Source: Rhynochetos jubatus | Taxonomy: Eukaryota; Chordata; Aves; Eurypygiformes; Rhynochetidae | DNA length: 64,000 bases | Reading direction: 5' to 3' | NCBI GenBank assembly: GCA_027574665.1 | Contig: CM050655.1 | Coordinates: 4,154,001 to 4,218,000 of the forward strand | Shown here: positions 40,701-53,408 of the stretch, in pieces | Layout: each line of letters begins with the position of its first letter | How positions within the stretch are numbered: position 1 is the first letter of the stretch | Notes under the pieces: generated by a model | What the model saw: only the letters and a program-made list of their open reading frames with translations | What the model was told of the DNA's origin: nothing | The model's database searches: none | Translations under genes and position numbers: made by a program

Positions 40701-42802
40701 TACTCCGCCCGCGCAGTGCATTGAGATGAACGTAGTTTAGCACGTGCCAAACGCCAGAGCTAGGTACATCAATCAAAGCTCTGCCAGACAGGAGACCTGC
40801 TTCTTTTAAGGACAACCCATACATATTTTAGGCATAAGTAGATGGCTGCTTGTTTACCAGTGCATAAAACTGGCTGTATCAATGGCTTTTGAGATAGAAA
40901 TCCAGTACCAGTAGATTTGGGAGTAAAAAAGCCCACCTAGAACACATTTGTGCTTCTCTCTCTCCAGGACAGCTTATACGTGTACTCTAAAAGCCCCAGA
41001 TAACTACATTTCCTTTTTCCTGGCCCTCTCTCTTTTGCTCTTCTAAAATAGAAACTTAACAAGCAATCCCACCCCCACGTTAAAAACGACACCCAACGGA
41101 GAGATGCAAACCCAATCCCTCCACTTTCTGTATGGCGTTACACCCCCCCCAACTCCCATCGCGCACGTTAGCTGTTCCAGGCCCTAAACGCCCCAGGAGG
41201 AGAGCGTCTCCCCTTACGGCCAGAATCTTGCAAAAACAAAGCGCGCAGCCCGGCAGGGAGCACCCCGGAATCCAGAGGAGGCCGGCCGTGCCGAGGCAAC
41301 ACCTTGGCAATTCAGACCCCAAGTGTTGCATGAGGGCAGGAGGAACCTTTCGGATTCCTGTTGGGAAACAACGTCAACGTGCAATTTGGTACCAACGGCA
41401 CAAAACCAATCTCATCTGGTTCAACGCCGGATGGCAAACCGCAGTGCTCGGGGCAAGCATCGTTAGACGTAGCGCTGGAATTTCTGCAACGGGATAAAGA
41501 TCCCAATAAGAACGTAGGAACAAGCGAGAAGACCGTGGAAGCAAGCATTCGTTCCTTCCGCGCTGTCACGGAACAAAGGATGCGAAGCGCGTTGTTTCAC
41601 ACACGCGATAAGGAAGGTTACGTAATGACACAAGCCAAAGCCCTAATCTCCAGCCTTCCTCCTCCAGCTCAACCGTTTGACTCGACTCCCACGTTCTCCC
41701 TCCTAGGCTGACATAACCACTGCTCGTGACCACTGTAATTTACAGCTGTACAAGCTTCTCGCAAGACCGAGTTAAGGCTGCGAGCCCAGGCAGCGAGGCA
41801 CGACACGTTACAGAGATACTGGGATTACTGCAAACAATGGTGCAATCCGTGCGCTCCTGCTATCTCGCAGCAGAGGGGAAGCTTATCACAGTCTTCAGCC
41901 ATTTATGCTTGCTGATGCAGAGCTCGGGAAGCAAAACACACGTCTCCTATCGAAAAGAAAATTATTCCTGTGCCAAGCGTAGCAGAAAAAAGTACTTTAA
42001 ATGCACCGCGTGAGAATTCGTTACTGACATCAACACGTTTATGCAACTGATCCAAAGCTTTGCTTGACGCTGAAGTTTCAGAGGGGCCAATACACAAATA
42101 TTCAACCTTCGCCTTCCTCTCCCCACCTAAAACCAGGAAAGGTAACGGAGCCAGCCTGCAGGACCGTACCCATCCCAAACTAACCTTCAGCTGGCCGTTG
42201 TTCCTCAAGCACGTACGCAAAGGCAGCGGCTTCTGGGGGAAGGCTTTTTTGAATGCGGAACATAAGCAGCTATTTATAACCACACGCATCACCTCTGAGA
42301 GCTAACTTACTCTTCCCTTAATAGAAAAATTACATTAAAATTGGGTTTATTTTAAAAAAAATCAAGATGAATTTGGAGAGCGTACAGCTAGTTATTAGGT
42401 TATTATAAAGACTGGTTCAGCACGTAGATCTTTGAGACAAGCCTAAGTAAAAAAAAATACGTTGATAATTCGAGATACTGGCTGCGTGAGAAGAATTAAT
42501 TGCAACTACCTTCAGTATCAAATAACTACGGTGTGTGCCAACCCCTTTCTCGTACACATATACAGAACCCGGGCCGCGAACACATTCCCAGAAGGGACAC
42601 AGCCAAGTCAAACATGCGTTGTGAGCGAGGGCAGTGCTTTGGAACACACTTCATACCACAGTTGATACCAGCACTACCAACATACTCCGATAAGGCTTTA
42701 TCTCTGCAAAACTGCCATCTGCGCGAAAAACTACCCGCGGTATCTGGTGCGGGACGACAGGCCAGAGCACAAGCTGAATGGGAAAACAAAACAAGATCTT
42801 AC
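34717..42802 (-). other. IPMK: IPMK intron 4
   Basis: This 8.1-kb intron runs from the GTAAGATC donor to the CTTGCAG acceptor. It is strongly enriched in CpG for an intron, for example about 40 CpG in 41101-41700 by hand count. It holds a short hairpin and a direct repeat near 36.05-36.11 kb. Open frames such as 35498-35842 (minus) and 42500-42880 (plus) show no recognised domain. Confidence 0.9.
36053..36107. repeat. Short direct repeat and adjoining hairpin
   Basis: AGTTATAGAAAC occurs at 36053-36064 and 36079-36090. It is followed by an inverted repeat with 8-bp arms, ACCTCTGC-AGC-GCAGAGGT, at 36089-36107. All lie in IPMK intron 4. Confidence 0.75.
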
Positions 42803-42975
42803 CCTCATGCCAAGTACCAAAAAGCCAATCTCTTCCATCAGCGGGTACTTGCTGACCTGCTGCTGTATCTTCTCAGCTGAAGCATACGGATCATAACTTT
42901 TCTGACCTATTTTTACATCCATTATGCAAGGCTTATTAAACTTACGGGTCACATCTTCCAGTTTTAGATACGTAT
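42803..42975 (-). CDS. IPMK: IPMK coding exon 4 (PxxxDxKxG catalytic motif)
   Basis: This 173-nt exon has an acceptor TTTTTAACAG and a donor GTAAGATC on the minus strand. It encodes two bases of a split Asp codon and 57 codons. Residues 15-23 of the exon read PCIMDVKIG, the PxxxDxKxG signature of the IPK superfamily (IP3K, IP6K, IPMK) that binds the inositol phosphate and takes part in catalysis. The block continues with QKSYDPYASAEKIQQQ and KYPLMEEIGFLVLGMR, nearly identical to the mammalian protein as I remember it. The exon ends on a codon boundary (R), which matches exon 5. The very high conservation beside freely diverged introns makes it a secure exon. Confidence 0.96.
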
Positions 42976-45054
42976 CTGTTAAAAAGACAAAACTTTCATC
43001 AACATTGGGTCAAAGCAAAATAACCATATAGTTTCTGCTGAGTTTCTGTGGTGCAAGGCGAATAGTTTCAGGCTTAAACAACACGGGAGGGAAGAGTCAA
43101 ATCTGCCTCTGAACGCAGGCTAAAGCGTGGTCACTGACACCCACTAACTCTGCCTAAGCACCTTTGCGTTTCGAAAACGGCGTACGACTGAAGCGTGCTA
43201 ACCCAGCGCTCCAAGCCCAATTACTGCCCAGGCGAAACGCATCGGTAGCTTTTATGAAGCCATTAACACAGTGCAAGCAGCATTAATAAGCAGATACGAG
43301 CGCAGGTTACTGCATGGCTGGTTTTGCGACGGAGATGGTGTTTTTTCTCTCTGTGTGAAGGGCCTGGAGTGAAACCGGCAATTTTGCTCTGTGACGCTTG
43401 AAAAACCAAATCACCCTTTCAGAGCCCTACCCCACAGGGGCTGAAACGCACGTCACTTTTCTACTTTTCATCCTACTCCCACCTGTACTCATTTCTCACG
43501 GCACACCTTTCGGGGGAAACCACTCCTCGAACCCTAGGCTGCCTTTCATCCGCTTCCAAAGGTCCTTCTGGGAGGGTGGGCGGACCAAAAAACCCCCAAT
43601 CCTTGGAGCGCCTGAAGATTTAAAGGAGTATGCGAAACCCGGTCTAACTGGTTTACGCTCTTCTCCAACGCAGGCAAGAGCCTACAGCACTGACGGTCAG
43701 AACTTCACACGAAGTTTGGGTTTCCTTTCAAGTGCGGCCTATTCCGTGAGTCATTTCCTTGGCTTCCACGCACTCTGAAATCCCCATTCCTGCAGCATGA
43801 TCTAAAATGGGATTGCTAAAGAACACCAAGCCGGTTCAAGTTGCAAGGGAGGGACAACGCACTTCATTTTGACCGCCGTGCAGACAGGTAAGAAAGCCAG
43901 TTAGGGTCAAGATACGGGGAACAAGCACTGTTCCATTTCCACTTCAGTAGGAACACTGTCTTAGGGCTAACAAATGACAGGGACTTGGATTACTTTCAGA
44001 AGTCCTCCCTGGGGCTTCAATTTTTACACCATCGTGACCGAATGCCCCAATTCTGCACAGCACGTACATATCAAGCCGAGAGGGGTTTGGTTTGACCCCC
44101 AGATGCCTGCTTTATGGATAAATGGGCCTAAGCGTGTTGTTCACGTAAAGTCATTCTCAGGAAAGCGTGTCACACCAACACACTATTTAGAAACATCCTG
44201 GTCTTCTACGAACTCACCGTATCAGCGTGCAGTACTTTTCAACAGCCTGTGGGCTACAGAATCAACCTCCCTACAGCGAGGAGAGCTTTGTTATAGACCA
44301 GCTCACCCACAAAACAGGTTTGTTAACTACAACTGCCAGGCTGTCCCGGCTAAAATAGCTCCTGCTTAACTCTGAGAGGGCACAGGCAGCAAACATACTC
44401 GAGATCTGCTCGCTAGATATCCTCCAAGGAGAAGCGGGAAAATATGCTTCCTGCTTCGGAGAGTATCTCGATCCCCCAAACTGCCACTTTTTCTATTCAG
44501 AGTTTCGATACACAGGTCTAATTCCGTCAGGGGTTAGCACAGCTCTTGGGGCGGCTCTGGGGAACCCAGGGGAGTCCATACAACCTGTCAGCTACCTGTT
44601 ACTGAAACAAAAATTGCAAGGATCGAAGCCTCATCCTTCGCACCTATCCTTTTTGCATATGATGGAAATCACGGCTATCAGCAGATTCATCTCACCGCTC
44701 CACAACAATCCAGAAAACAACCACCAGTGGAAAGTCAAGGTTTTCAGAACTTTGCCCTCCAAAACACAAGTATGCTATAGGAGGGGGTGGGAAGAAAACA
44801 AATACAAAACCATGTCAGAAAACGGCTGCAGTCCTTCATCACCACCTCCAAAATGCTGTGGATTATGTTCTGAGCACCTCGGGGCTCCAACTGTAACAGA
44901 ATTCTACAGTTCAATTGCTCAGGTACAAACCCCTAAAGATCACCAGCTTAACTAGCAGAATGTCCGTCTCCCAAAACCCAGCGTACCTCCCTTCAGGCAA
45001 CAGGCAGGCGTGCTCTTTCCACCAAAGGCATTCGCAGAGCACCCGAGGTTAGCT

Positions 45055-45069
45055 GCTGCCCTCTGCTCC
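45055..45069 (-). promoter_or_regulatory. CTCF-like motif, reverse
   Basis: The minus strand reads GGAGCAGAGGGCAGC, also 13 of 15 positions of the CTCF core consensus. It lies in IPMK intron 3 and points toward the forward motif at 32586. Sequence-only evidence. Confidence 0.22.
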
Positions 45070-46356
45070 ACTGGACCACATCCCTCTTTTTAAGCACACA
45101 GCACCAAAATTCAGCACCTCCACGATATTTCAAGGCTTTGAATATCTGTCACTTCTGCTTTCCCCATCCATTTCAGATCTGTTAAGCTAGAGTATCACCC
45201 TTACTGACCACCTGAAAATGTAACAATTACCATTTTTAAAAAATTAAGCATTAAAACAACTCAGGAACTAACACTAACCCCAGGAAATACTAATTACCTG
45301 GCAATAGCTGTGAATTATCCAGAAACTACTCCCCTTTCTCACTTCTTGGAATCATTAAGTCCTCATCGTTGCCCAGCTGCTAGGTCAGAATTAAGATGCT
45401 CTTACATCCGTTCAGCGCACACCCCAAAAGCTTTGTCCTTGCGAGGGCAGCAATGCCACCTCAGATAAAGCATTACACCACACTGGTCTTTCTCACTGCA
45501 GCTTCAAAAACACGCATCAAGTGTTTATGCTGCGTTTTTCCTGGCACTGTTTGGTTCTTATTTGCACTGTGTTCAAGATCTGTGGCCTACTGAAACAGGT
45601 CCCAAACCCACAGTACCGGAACATCCCACAACCTTAACAGTTACCCCTACAAGGCCTCAGAGCAGTAAGGGCAGCCGGGCTAAGCTGCAGGTTCAGACAC
45701 TGGTAGGTATCCCCACTCTACCTTTTCAAATGAGGTCGTCTCAGTCTTTGAGAATCTGACCCCAGATGCTCTTCTCAAGGTCACCAACGAGTCTGCAGCT
45801 GAGCCTAGGTAACCACAGCACCCACCTTCCTCTCCTTGTGGTGGGAAACTAAAGAACTGCAGAATTTTCAAGCAGTTCAGATTCTCTAAACCAGAACGCA
45901 GCACACCGCTAACCTGACGTGCCTCCGAAAATCACTGACTCGCCACCTAAAACCGGGTTCAAATCCCCTGCCGAGAAAAGGATCCCCACGGATCTGCATA
46001 CCTTAGCTTTGGTAGATACTCCTGACTCTCTATTTCCACACATCATTCCTCAGAGGCTTGCCCTCCCCCTCTCTGCTTTTCAGTGGCAGGAAGACGTGGC
46101 TTGACATACTATTTACATATTTTATTACAGTCCCAAAGGAGACGAGCCGAAAGACCACCAGAATTCAGCAAGTATGTGTGGCATGAACCACTGCGGACTT
46201 CAGCACGTAGATGCTGATGCATTCAGTCCTCGCTGGAATCACAAATGACAAAACAACTCCAGGCATCTGACTGCTTCTCATACCCTACAAGACATCTCTC
46301 AGTACATATGAATAAGCAGGGAAAAGCCTCAGTTGCTCCCAGCAACAAGGGAAGAT

Positions 46357-46393
46357 AAGAAAGGTTTGAAGCAAGACAAGAAAGGTTTGAAGC
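46357..46393. repeat. 21-bp tandem duplication
   Basis: AAGAAAGGTTTGAAGC starts at 46357 and again at 46378, separated by AAGAC. It lies in IPMK intron 3. Confidence 0.85.
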
Positions 46394-48628
46394 TGGCTTA
46401 TATTTATCTTCCCTGGTCTCAATTTAGGCAACAAAAATTAGAGCACAGTGTGAAATGAGCAGCACTAAAGTTACTTGAAAAATATTACGCAGGGGCAACA
46501 AGTAGGCAGCAAAACCCAGAACTCTGAGCAGACACCATAAAAAGCTTAACACGGCTCCCACGTCTTCATAGCAACTTTCCCACTTCTTCGCTAATCAACT
46601 CCAAACGCCCACGGTGCCTGTGAACCCAGAGCTGAAATCACACTGTCCCACTCCGACTTTAGCTTAGCTTAGGGAGAGGCAGCGTGTGCCCCCTCTAACG
46701 CCACCTCCCCTGCAGCAGTACCAGGTATGTCATTTCAGCGGAAGGCGCCCCTTGGTTTGCTGGTACAGTGAGTATCGGCCCCTCTTCTGTCATGCTTCCC
46801 GTGCTCTCCTTCACACTTCATCCATTTCACCCCTTCTAGCCAGCAACGGCCTCCACTCAGCTGCATTTTCAGCACACCAGACTGATGCTTCTCCCTAAAT
46901 ACTTCTGAGAAATAAACTCCTTGTCTTCTCCCCCTTACCACTGCCGCTCCTGCTCACCTCTCACGGGAACTCAGACGGTCACACGCCAAGTTCAGACTGG
47001 TCCTAAATTAAGCTACTTTGGTGTTTTTTCTGACCACAAGCCTACGATCCTCTCCGTGTCTGTATGAACCTACTTGAACTCTCAACCCTCTACCCAAGAT
47101 GACAAGCGTGGTGCTACACACGTGCCACCCTTCAGAGAGCCCCGCCCCTTCCTTAGCTCAAAAGGCAACAAGGACACCGACAGCCACCCTCTCTGCCCTG
47201 GCAAGCCAGGCCAGCCCTTGCTCCTCCACACACACTCTTACCCTACAAACGCACCCTCCACCCCCGCTGAAGAACTAGATACCTTTGCAGCAGCTGGATT
47301 CCCACACTCATTACTACCACAGATAACCGAGCTGGCAAGGGAGAGTTTTGTTTGAACCCCCGCCACAGCTTTCCAGGCGGAGGGCTCCTGATAGCGCAGT
47401 GTCTTTTCAGGCAGCAAAACAAACTAAATCAGAAGTTACACTTCCTTTAAGCAGTTATTCCTACCGGCTACATCTGGACTACGGATGGAGAACAGCCAAA
47501 CGTCAGCCCCATGGTGCACAGCGCTAGCGAATTCCCAAGGTAAACTAGGGATGTGCTGAATTGCTGCATCTTGGCTAGACCACGTCTCTTCTACATTTTT
47601 AAGATGTTACTGTGAATAGAAAAACTTGATTTGCAATTTGGAGGGGACACTGAGTGAGCTTCACGACACACAAAACTACGAAGGAAGGAAGAAGACAGCT
47701 CCAGTAGAGCTATTTCAGTTAGTGCCACAGACGAAAGCCTGAAGGTGAACCTGAGCCAAGAAAGCGCTGGGTACTACCACAATCCTCCTCGCGTTTCTTT
47801 TTGCGGAGTTAGACAGGGTCTTTGGACACCGTCTCACTTCTCACTTTGGGGAACAAGTCTATCAAGTGACAGCATAAGCTAAAGAAGACAGAGTTATATT
47901 AAAGGAGCACAGCATCTAGTTTTGGTGCCCACGCATTTAAACAGAGTCGAAGGCATCCTTTTGTTTGTGTACGTTCCAGAAGCTCCATTTCCCCAGTGTG
48001 AATAAGACAGAGCAGAAGAAAAACTAGTTTCTGTTTTAAATACATCAATACCCATTTTCTCTTGAAGAGACAACCTTCCAATCGTCCTCCAAAAATAACG
48101 TTTTCTTCCTGACTCCTAATGTGTTATAGAAACAGGAAGTTAAGAGCCCTGAGCTCTGTCTGTTCAAACCACTAACAGGATTGCAGAGCTCCCCAGCAGG
48201 GCACCTGGGATGGGATCCCACCTCTGGAGATCCAGCAGCAGATTCCAGTTTGAACGCCTCCCCCTTAGGCCCCAACCCATCCATTTTTAACTCCTTACAC
48301 GCCCACACAGCGCCTGGCTCCGGGTCTGATGGCGTGGCCAGACGTTAACATGCAACCAGCCCGTGACCCAGAGCAGAGCAGCAGCTCTGGGGCAATATAC
48401 ATCAGGCCCAGCCGTATGGAGGGCCGTGCCCCATCTCCCCCGGCAGCGAGACCCCACAGATCGTACCCAGCCCAACGACTGCAAACTGGAACTGGTTGTT
48501 AGATGGAACGCTAGTGGGTTACCAAGCAAAACCCCAAAAAAACCCTGCAGAGCTTGCAACTGCCACAAATCAGTCTGCACAAGATTTTTCCAGGAGGTTT
48601 GGATGAACAGACAAAATTAGCACAGTAC

Positions 48629-48725
48629 CATTTGGTGCAGTAGGTGGTGACCAGACACCGAAGTATTTTGGCAGATATTCCCGCAGCTCCAGAAGAATGC
48701 TGTCGCAACAGTCGGAGTCATAAAC
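48629..48725 (-). CDS. IPMK: IPMK coding exon 3
   Basis: This 97-nt exon is flanked on the minus strand by an acceptor ending ATTTCAG (AG at 48726-48727) and a donor GTACTG (GT at 48627-48628). It encodes 32 codons plus one base and starts with VYDSDCCDSILLELREYLPK, ending in WSPPTAPN. The fragment LLELR.YLPKY.G.WSPPTAPN is characteristic of vertebrate IPMK. It belongs to the N-lobe region between the inositol-phosphate kinase start and the catalytic PxxxDxKxG motif. The trailing G joins AT of the next exon to form an Asp codon, as in human (APND). Its border with the preceding exon is at a codon boundary. The exon is too short to show as a long open frame; an overlapping frame at 48511-48708 is a shadow. 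Confidence 0.93.
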
Positions 48726-51700
48726 CTGAAATAAATTAGGGAGGGGTGGAGAGAGATCAGTTTAAAATAACCATTTTATACTTCCAGTTGTCCCATAGTT
48801 ATAATTTCTTACAGTCTTTGTTTTAGTACATTTAAGATTTCCCTTTTGCAATTAGGAACCTTCTCACCCTGATCCCCCCGCAGCTATCCCAGCTCTGATC
48901 CTACCAGACTCCTGTCCTGTCCCTCAGGCCTGCAGCGGCGGCACAGCAACACCCCCAGACGCCGCGCACACCAGCGACCAGGGCAAGCTAAGGATCCTGC
49001 TTTCACTGCAGCACGCAACGCGCAGGAGCGCGGTCGGAGCCCGCTGCAAAGTCAGAAGCAATGCAAATCATTGAGAGCTCTGCAGAGTTGGCTCAGCCCA
49101 TCGCTTCCACATCCACATTTAACCACGGTGGAGCTACGAAGGGTAGGTATCGCAAAGGACGTGCCTTCAGCGCTGCAGTATTGTTACACCTAGGGAGAAA
49201 AAACCCCAGACCTGAGGTCCAGCTGCTATTTTGAGCATCAAGGCAAGCCTGGCTACGATCAGCAATGCCGTGTAACTCGAGACACGGCCCCCTGCAGCAG
49301 CAGAATGTTAAAATTAGTCTGTGTGGGTTTGTGTTAAGTTTAGGTTCCGTCGCAGAAACCTCAAACCAGGTAAACTCAAATCACCGGCGTGCTTCGAACG
49401 CACGGCGTTGTTCCACAGCCCTTCAGCACATCCAACCCGGGGCTCGTACCAGCCACAATGCTGACACCTTTCTGCCAGCGCTGCTACTGGGCAGCGACCG
49501 AGAGGGTGACACAACCAAATCCACACCGACTGCACGCTCGAGCATTTGATGCGACCCGTTCCTTTACCGAGCGTGTGGTGTGAGTCTCATTTTAAAGGCC
49601 CTAAGCGGGGCGGGGAAAATCCTCAAAGCTCACACCACTACCTGCACAGCCTGATGCGGAACGCTGACCTACACCTACCGCCGCACCCCCGACCACTACT
49701 GTTGCTGTCTCGAGTGTACAAAAGTTGCGGGGGCGAGGGGGTGGGGGGAGGCGTGTTACAAGTCACAGTGTCGCATCCCACGGCACTGCTCCCTTGACAC
49801 GTCCTGGTTGGACAAGCTGGCATCACCTCTGAGGGACTACAGGTAACGGTACGTCTGGGTCTGTTTTTCCTCCACGTTAACACGAGCTGGTGTGCTGATG
49901 TTCTTGTACTCAAAGACAAAAAACCAACTCTTGCTTGCCCCTGGGTCAGCGACCACTCTTTATCTTTATTTATGCAACGTCTTTGCTGAGCCTCAGATGT
50001 TGCCAGCTGAAGACGGCGCTTTCCCCAAAAGACTGCAATGTAGCTGGATCTTACTGGCTTCAGGAATAACAACCAACTACGGGTGGGAGAGAAGAGAAAG
50101 ATTAGCACCACACCGATGCCGAGGCACAGCCCCGGCCCACTGCTCTCTTTGTAAGAGCTCCCTGCTCCCCCCGGCATGGACGGCTGCTTCGGGGCCAGGA
50201 CTCCGAGCACTGGCTGGTGCAATTACTTCACGCTGTGGGTATTTGCAGACAAGTAGAACAAACCCAATTTTTGTTTACTGTGCTGGTTTATTATCATAGT
50301 GCCTCACAGCCAAGACGGGGAATTGCATGGCACCCAGCACAAATACTCTTCTCCCAGGTGATGTTAAGCAGCTCCGAGAGGCGGCAGCAACCACCATGCG
50401 GTACCACAGCCTTTATGTGGGAGCAAGCGTAAGTACGTAGGACAAAGAGGAGAGAGGTGGAAGCAAAAAGCGCAGCAGACAAGGAGGAGCAACTCTGAAT
50501 GCAACTGGAACAACAGGCAAACACAGCAAGAACTCCTTTGCTTCACTGAATAGCAAGAAGCTTCTGAGAAAGCTACATGTCAGGAGGCCGCTTCCATTTT
50601 TGAAAGAGACGCAGCACTCTCGCTGTGGCTCAATCACCAACACTAGGTGACCTAACTTAGCAAGTAACTCCTGTGTATTTCCAATAGTAGGATACCTTAA
50701 TGACATTCAGATAATTTATAACACGGTGTAATAGCCCGAAGTCAAGACCAAATGGGGAAAGGAGCTCAGGGAGCGGTGTCTTCCAAGTAGTCTACCCTTT
50801 CATACATTGATACAGGGCATTTTAAACGGAGACAAAAGACTCTGGAATGCATCGCTCAGTATCATTACTTCAGCACAACAGAACTAAGTGCATTATTTCT
50901 GTCTCTCAGAAAGTTACCTTGCTCCAGAAACGGTAATAAACTCCTCTCGTGTTTGACGCAAGATATACAAAGCACTTATTTGACCTTAATATCGACCTCA
51001 ATCTCAGCCTGTAACGTATTTCTGTGTCAAACAAGAATAAGCACTCCATTAATAAAGATCAGAGGAAGTCATTTGGTGTGGGCAAAGCAACGAAACCAGA
51101 CATGTGGGGAATTATGCCCCTTCCTATGCAGGAGCAAACCACTTCTGCTGCCTCAAGAAGGGCATCGTCAGCAGCGCCCCTGCCATGGGCACTTCTCCCT
51201 TCGTACAGCCCGGGAGCAAGCTACACACTTGGACATCATCCACAACGCCAAATCTACATGTACAAATGGACACAACCACCCCTGAAATACACCACCCAAC
51301 AGAAATAAACTGTGCGGCCCCCACCCCAAGAGGTACCGATATTGCTGGAAAACTCATGGCAGAGACAGGTTATCCCCTGCCCCAGAACCACCGTTCAAAA
51401 CGTACCATTACGTTTGTTCTTCTACCCGCAATGTTTCCGTTTCATTCCCAGCAGCTGCCCACTTTAATGTGACAGCAGGCCCATTTCTCCAGCACACACC
51501 AACAAATCCGAGTTATTTCCTATTCTTAATGTCTTCACCCAACAGATCAAGAACTGCAAAACAATTCAGGGCGGCTCAGCCAGGGGAGGTATCCGTTCTA
51601 CGTCGCACGGGCTACATGCTTCCCATAGCACAAACTGCAGACATAAAATGTAATAACTGTCGGGCTTACAAGCGAGTAAACAGGATGCTGACATCTGGCG

Positions 51701-53380
51701 AGCTCACAACACGACCATTACACATTACAGCAACTAACTCAGAGTATGCCCCAGATACGTCCTGCGGCAGCTCGCAGAGTCCAACAGACACCATGAAGTC
51801 ATAATTTCCAGTTACTCCGGGCTTCTTAATTCCGAGGAAAATTTACCATCCCTTAGTTTTTAATCCAAAATACACTCGTTTGTTTTGGTAAGTCTGATCC
51901 AAACAGATTCATCTGGTTTTTAATGCAAACAGGGGCTGCTTGGGAGAATGGGGATGTTCCTTTCCCTACTGAAAGCAGGGGTTTTGTTTTCTAAAAACTA
52001 GCTGATCACAGAAACAACAGAAGGAGGGTAAAACAAATGTTGAAATTTCAACAGGAAACTAGTTCAGTCTTCAATTGTCCTGATTAAAAAATACCACTTT
52101 GACAGCCTAAGGAGAATCTTCTAAAGTACGTAAGAGGTGATTTAAAAGAATATACATTTTAAATCTGCCTTGATTTTAGAGCTGTTTGAGTAGGAAACTT
52201 TAAATGCCAGAGTAGGCCCATCAGTCCGAAGCATCACCTTTTCTTCTTGGTGGCTATCGTAAATCGTCCCGAAAGGTACTAAGTAGCGCTGGAGCCCGCA
52301 GAGCCTCAACATACACAGCCAGCTGCCAACAGCAGAGTTCAGTTTCCAAACTGGGTTCTGGGGGGTCCTTGAGCGATGGGGAGCAGTTAGTAAGTCACGC
52401 GCTCAAGTTAGCGACCGCAAGACTTACAGATGACAGTGCAACCTTAATTGTGTCTCCCAGTGCGTATGCATTAATTACAGACTTCAATTACCTGAGCGCA
52501 CGCTGCAGCTCCCTTCGGACTCCCACATCACCCGGTTACACCAGGCAAGTACAAGGGCCCAAAAACTGAGGCTGAAACGGCAGCTGCGATTTCAGCAACT
52601 CCGAGCCGCCCGGCTTTACGCCTCAGGTAGCCCTCGCTGCTTTTTCAAAGCGGCGCCATCATGTCTTCACGTGCGAGCACCCGCAGGGTTTGCTTCCACA
52701 CATATGACTGGAATCGAGACAGCTCCGCTTATATCCAAAATATCTGATACCAGAGTAATTCCGAAAGTTAAATATTTGTGAGTGCTGTTATGCTAAAAGC
52801 TATTACACTGAACTGCTCGTTTTACTACCCAATATATAGCTGTATCAGACATTGTAATCATTACTGTCACTGAAGATACCTGTAAGATGACAAAAATAAA
52901 AGCTTCAAACAAATCAGGACGTATTCCCACTACCTGATCACGTAACTGGATGCCCAAATAAGAATGGTGCACACTTGTGACAATCATATCCTTCTTCCAG
53001 GAGTCAGGGAAAAAAAAACCATATATAGCAAGGACTTAGCCATCTTATCTTCCAAAAGATGAAGGCTGTGAAAATGAGCTTCAAGCATCTCCCAGAGACA
53101 CACTTATTTGGTCATGTTTATCAACCAGTGTCCTCTACCCATGCCAAAAACCAGAAGGTCTTATTTTACCCACTCCCACGTGTTTTATATACTCAAATTT
53201 AGGCTGACCCTAGCAAGATCTGCAGCCCCAGGCACGGAATCACCTCTACAAGAGGCAAAGCAAACCCTGACCCGTTTCTGAGGACGTGGCAGAGCTTCAA
53301 ACCTTCAGCAGAGAGAAGAAGCAACCAAAGGGCAGCAGCCAGGCACAGCCCCCAGCGGCAACGCCGAACAAATACCGCTG

Positions 53381-53408
53381 GGGAGCCGCGAGCGGGGAGC
53401 CGCGAGCG
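53381..53408. repeat. 14-bp perfect tandem duplication, GC-rich
   Basis: GGGAGCCGCGAGCG is repeated head to tail in a CpG-rich stretch of IPMK intron 2. Confidence 0.9.

Larger units (their letters stand above)
42976..48628 (-). other. IPMK: IPMK intron 3
   Basis: This 5.7-kb intron runs from the GTACTG donor to the TTTTTAACAG acceptor. It contains a 21-bp tandem duplication at 46357-46393 and a CTCF-like motif at 45055. Nothing else was recognised. Confidence 0.9.

Noticed and set aside
45945-45985. GGGTTCAAATCCC box-B-like match
   Set aside because: Five-base T-stem does not pair, and no A box or acceptor stem is present.
49638-50222. 194-codon minus-strand open frame in IPMK intron 2
   Set aside because: No recognisable family or exon borders; low-complexity Pro/Ser-rich tail from a G-rich stretch (49729-49748). 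Considered as IPMK exon 2 and dismissed because HPDGT and ELEFYN are absent.
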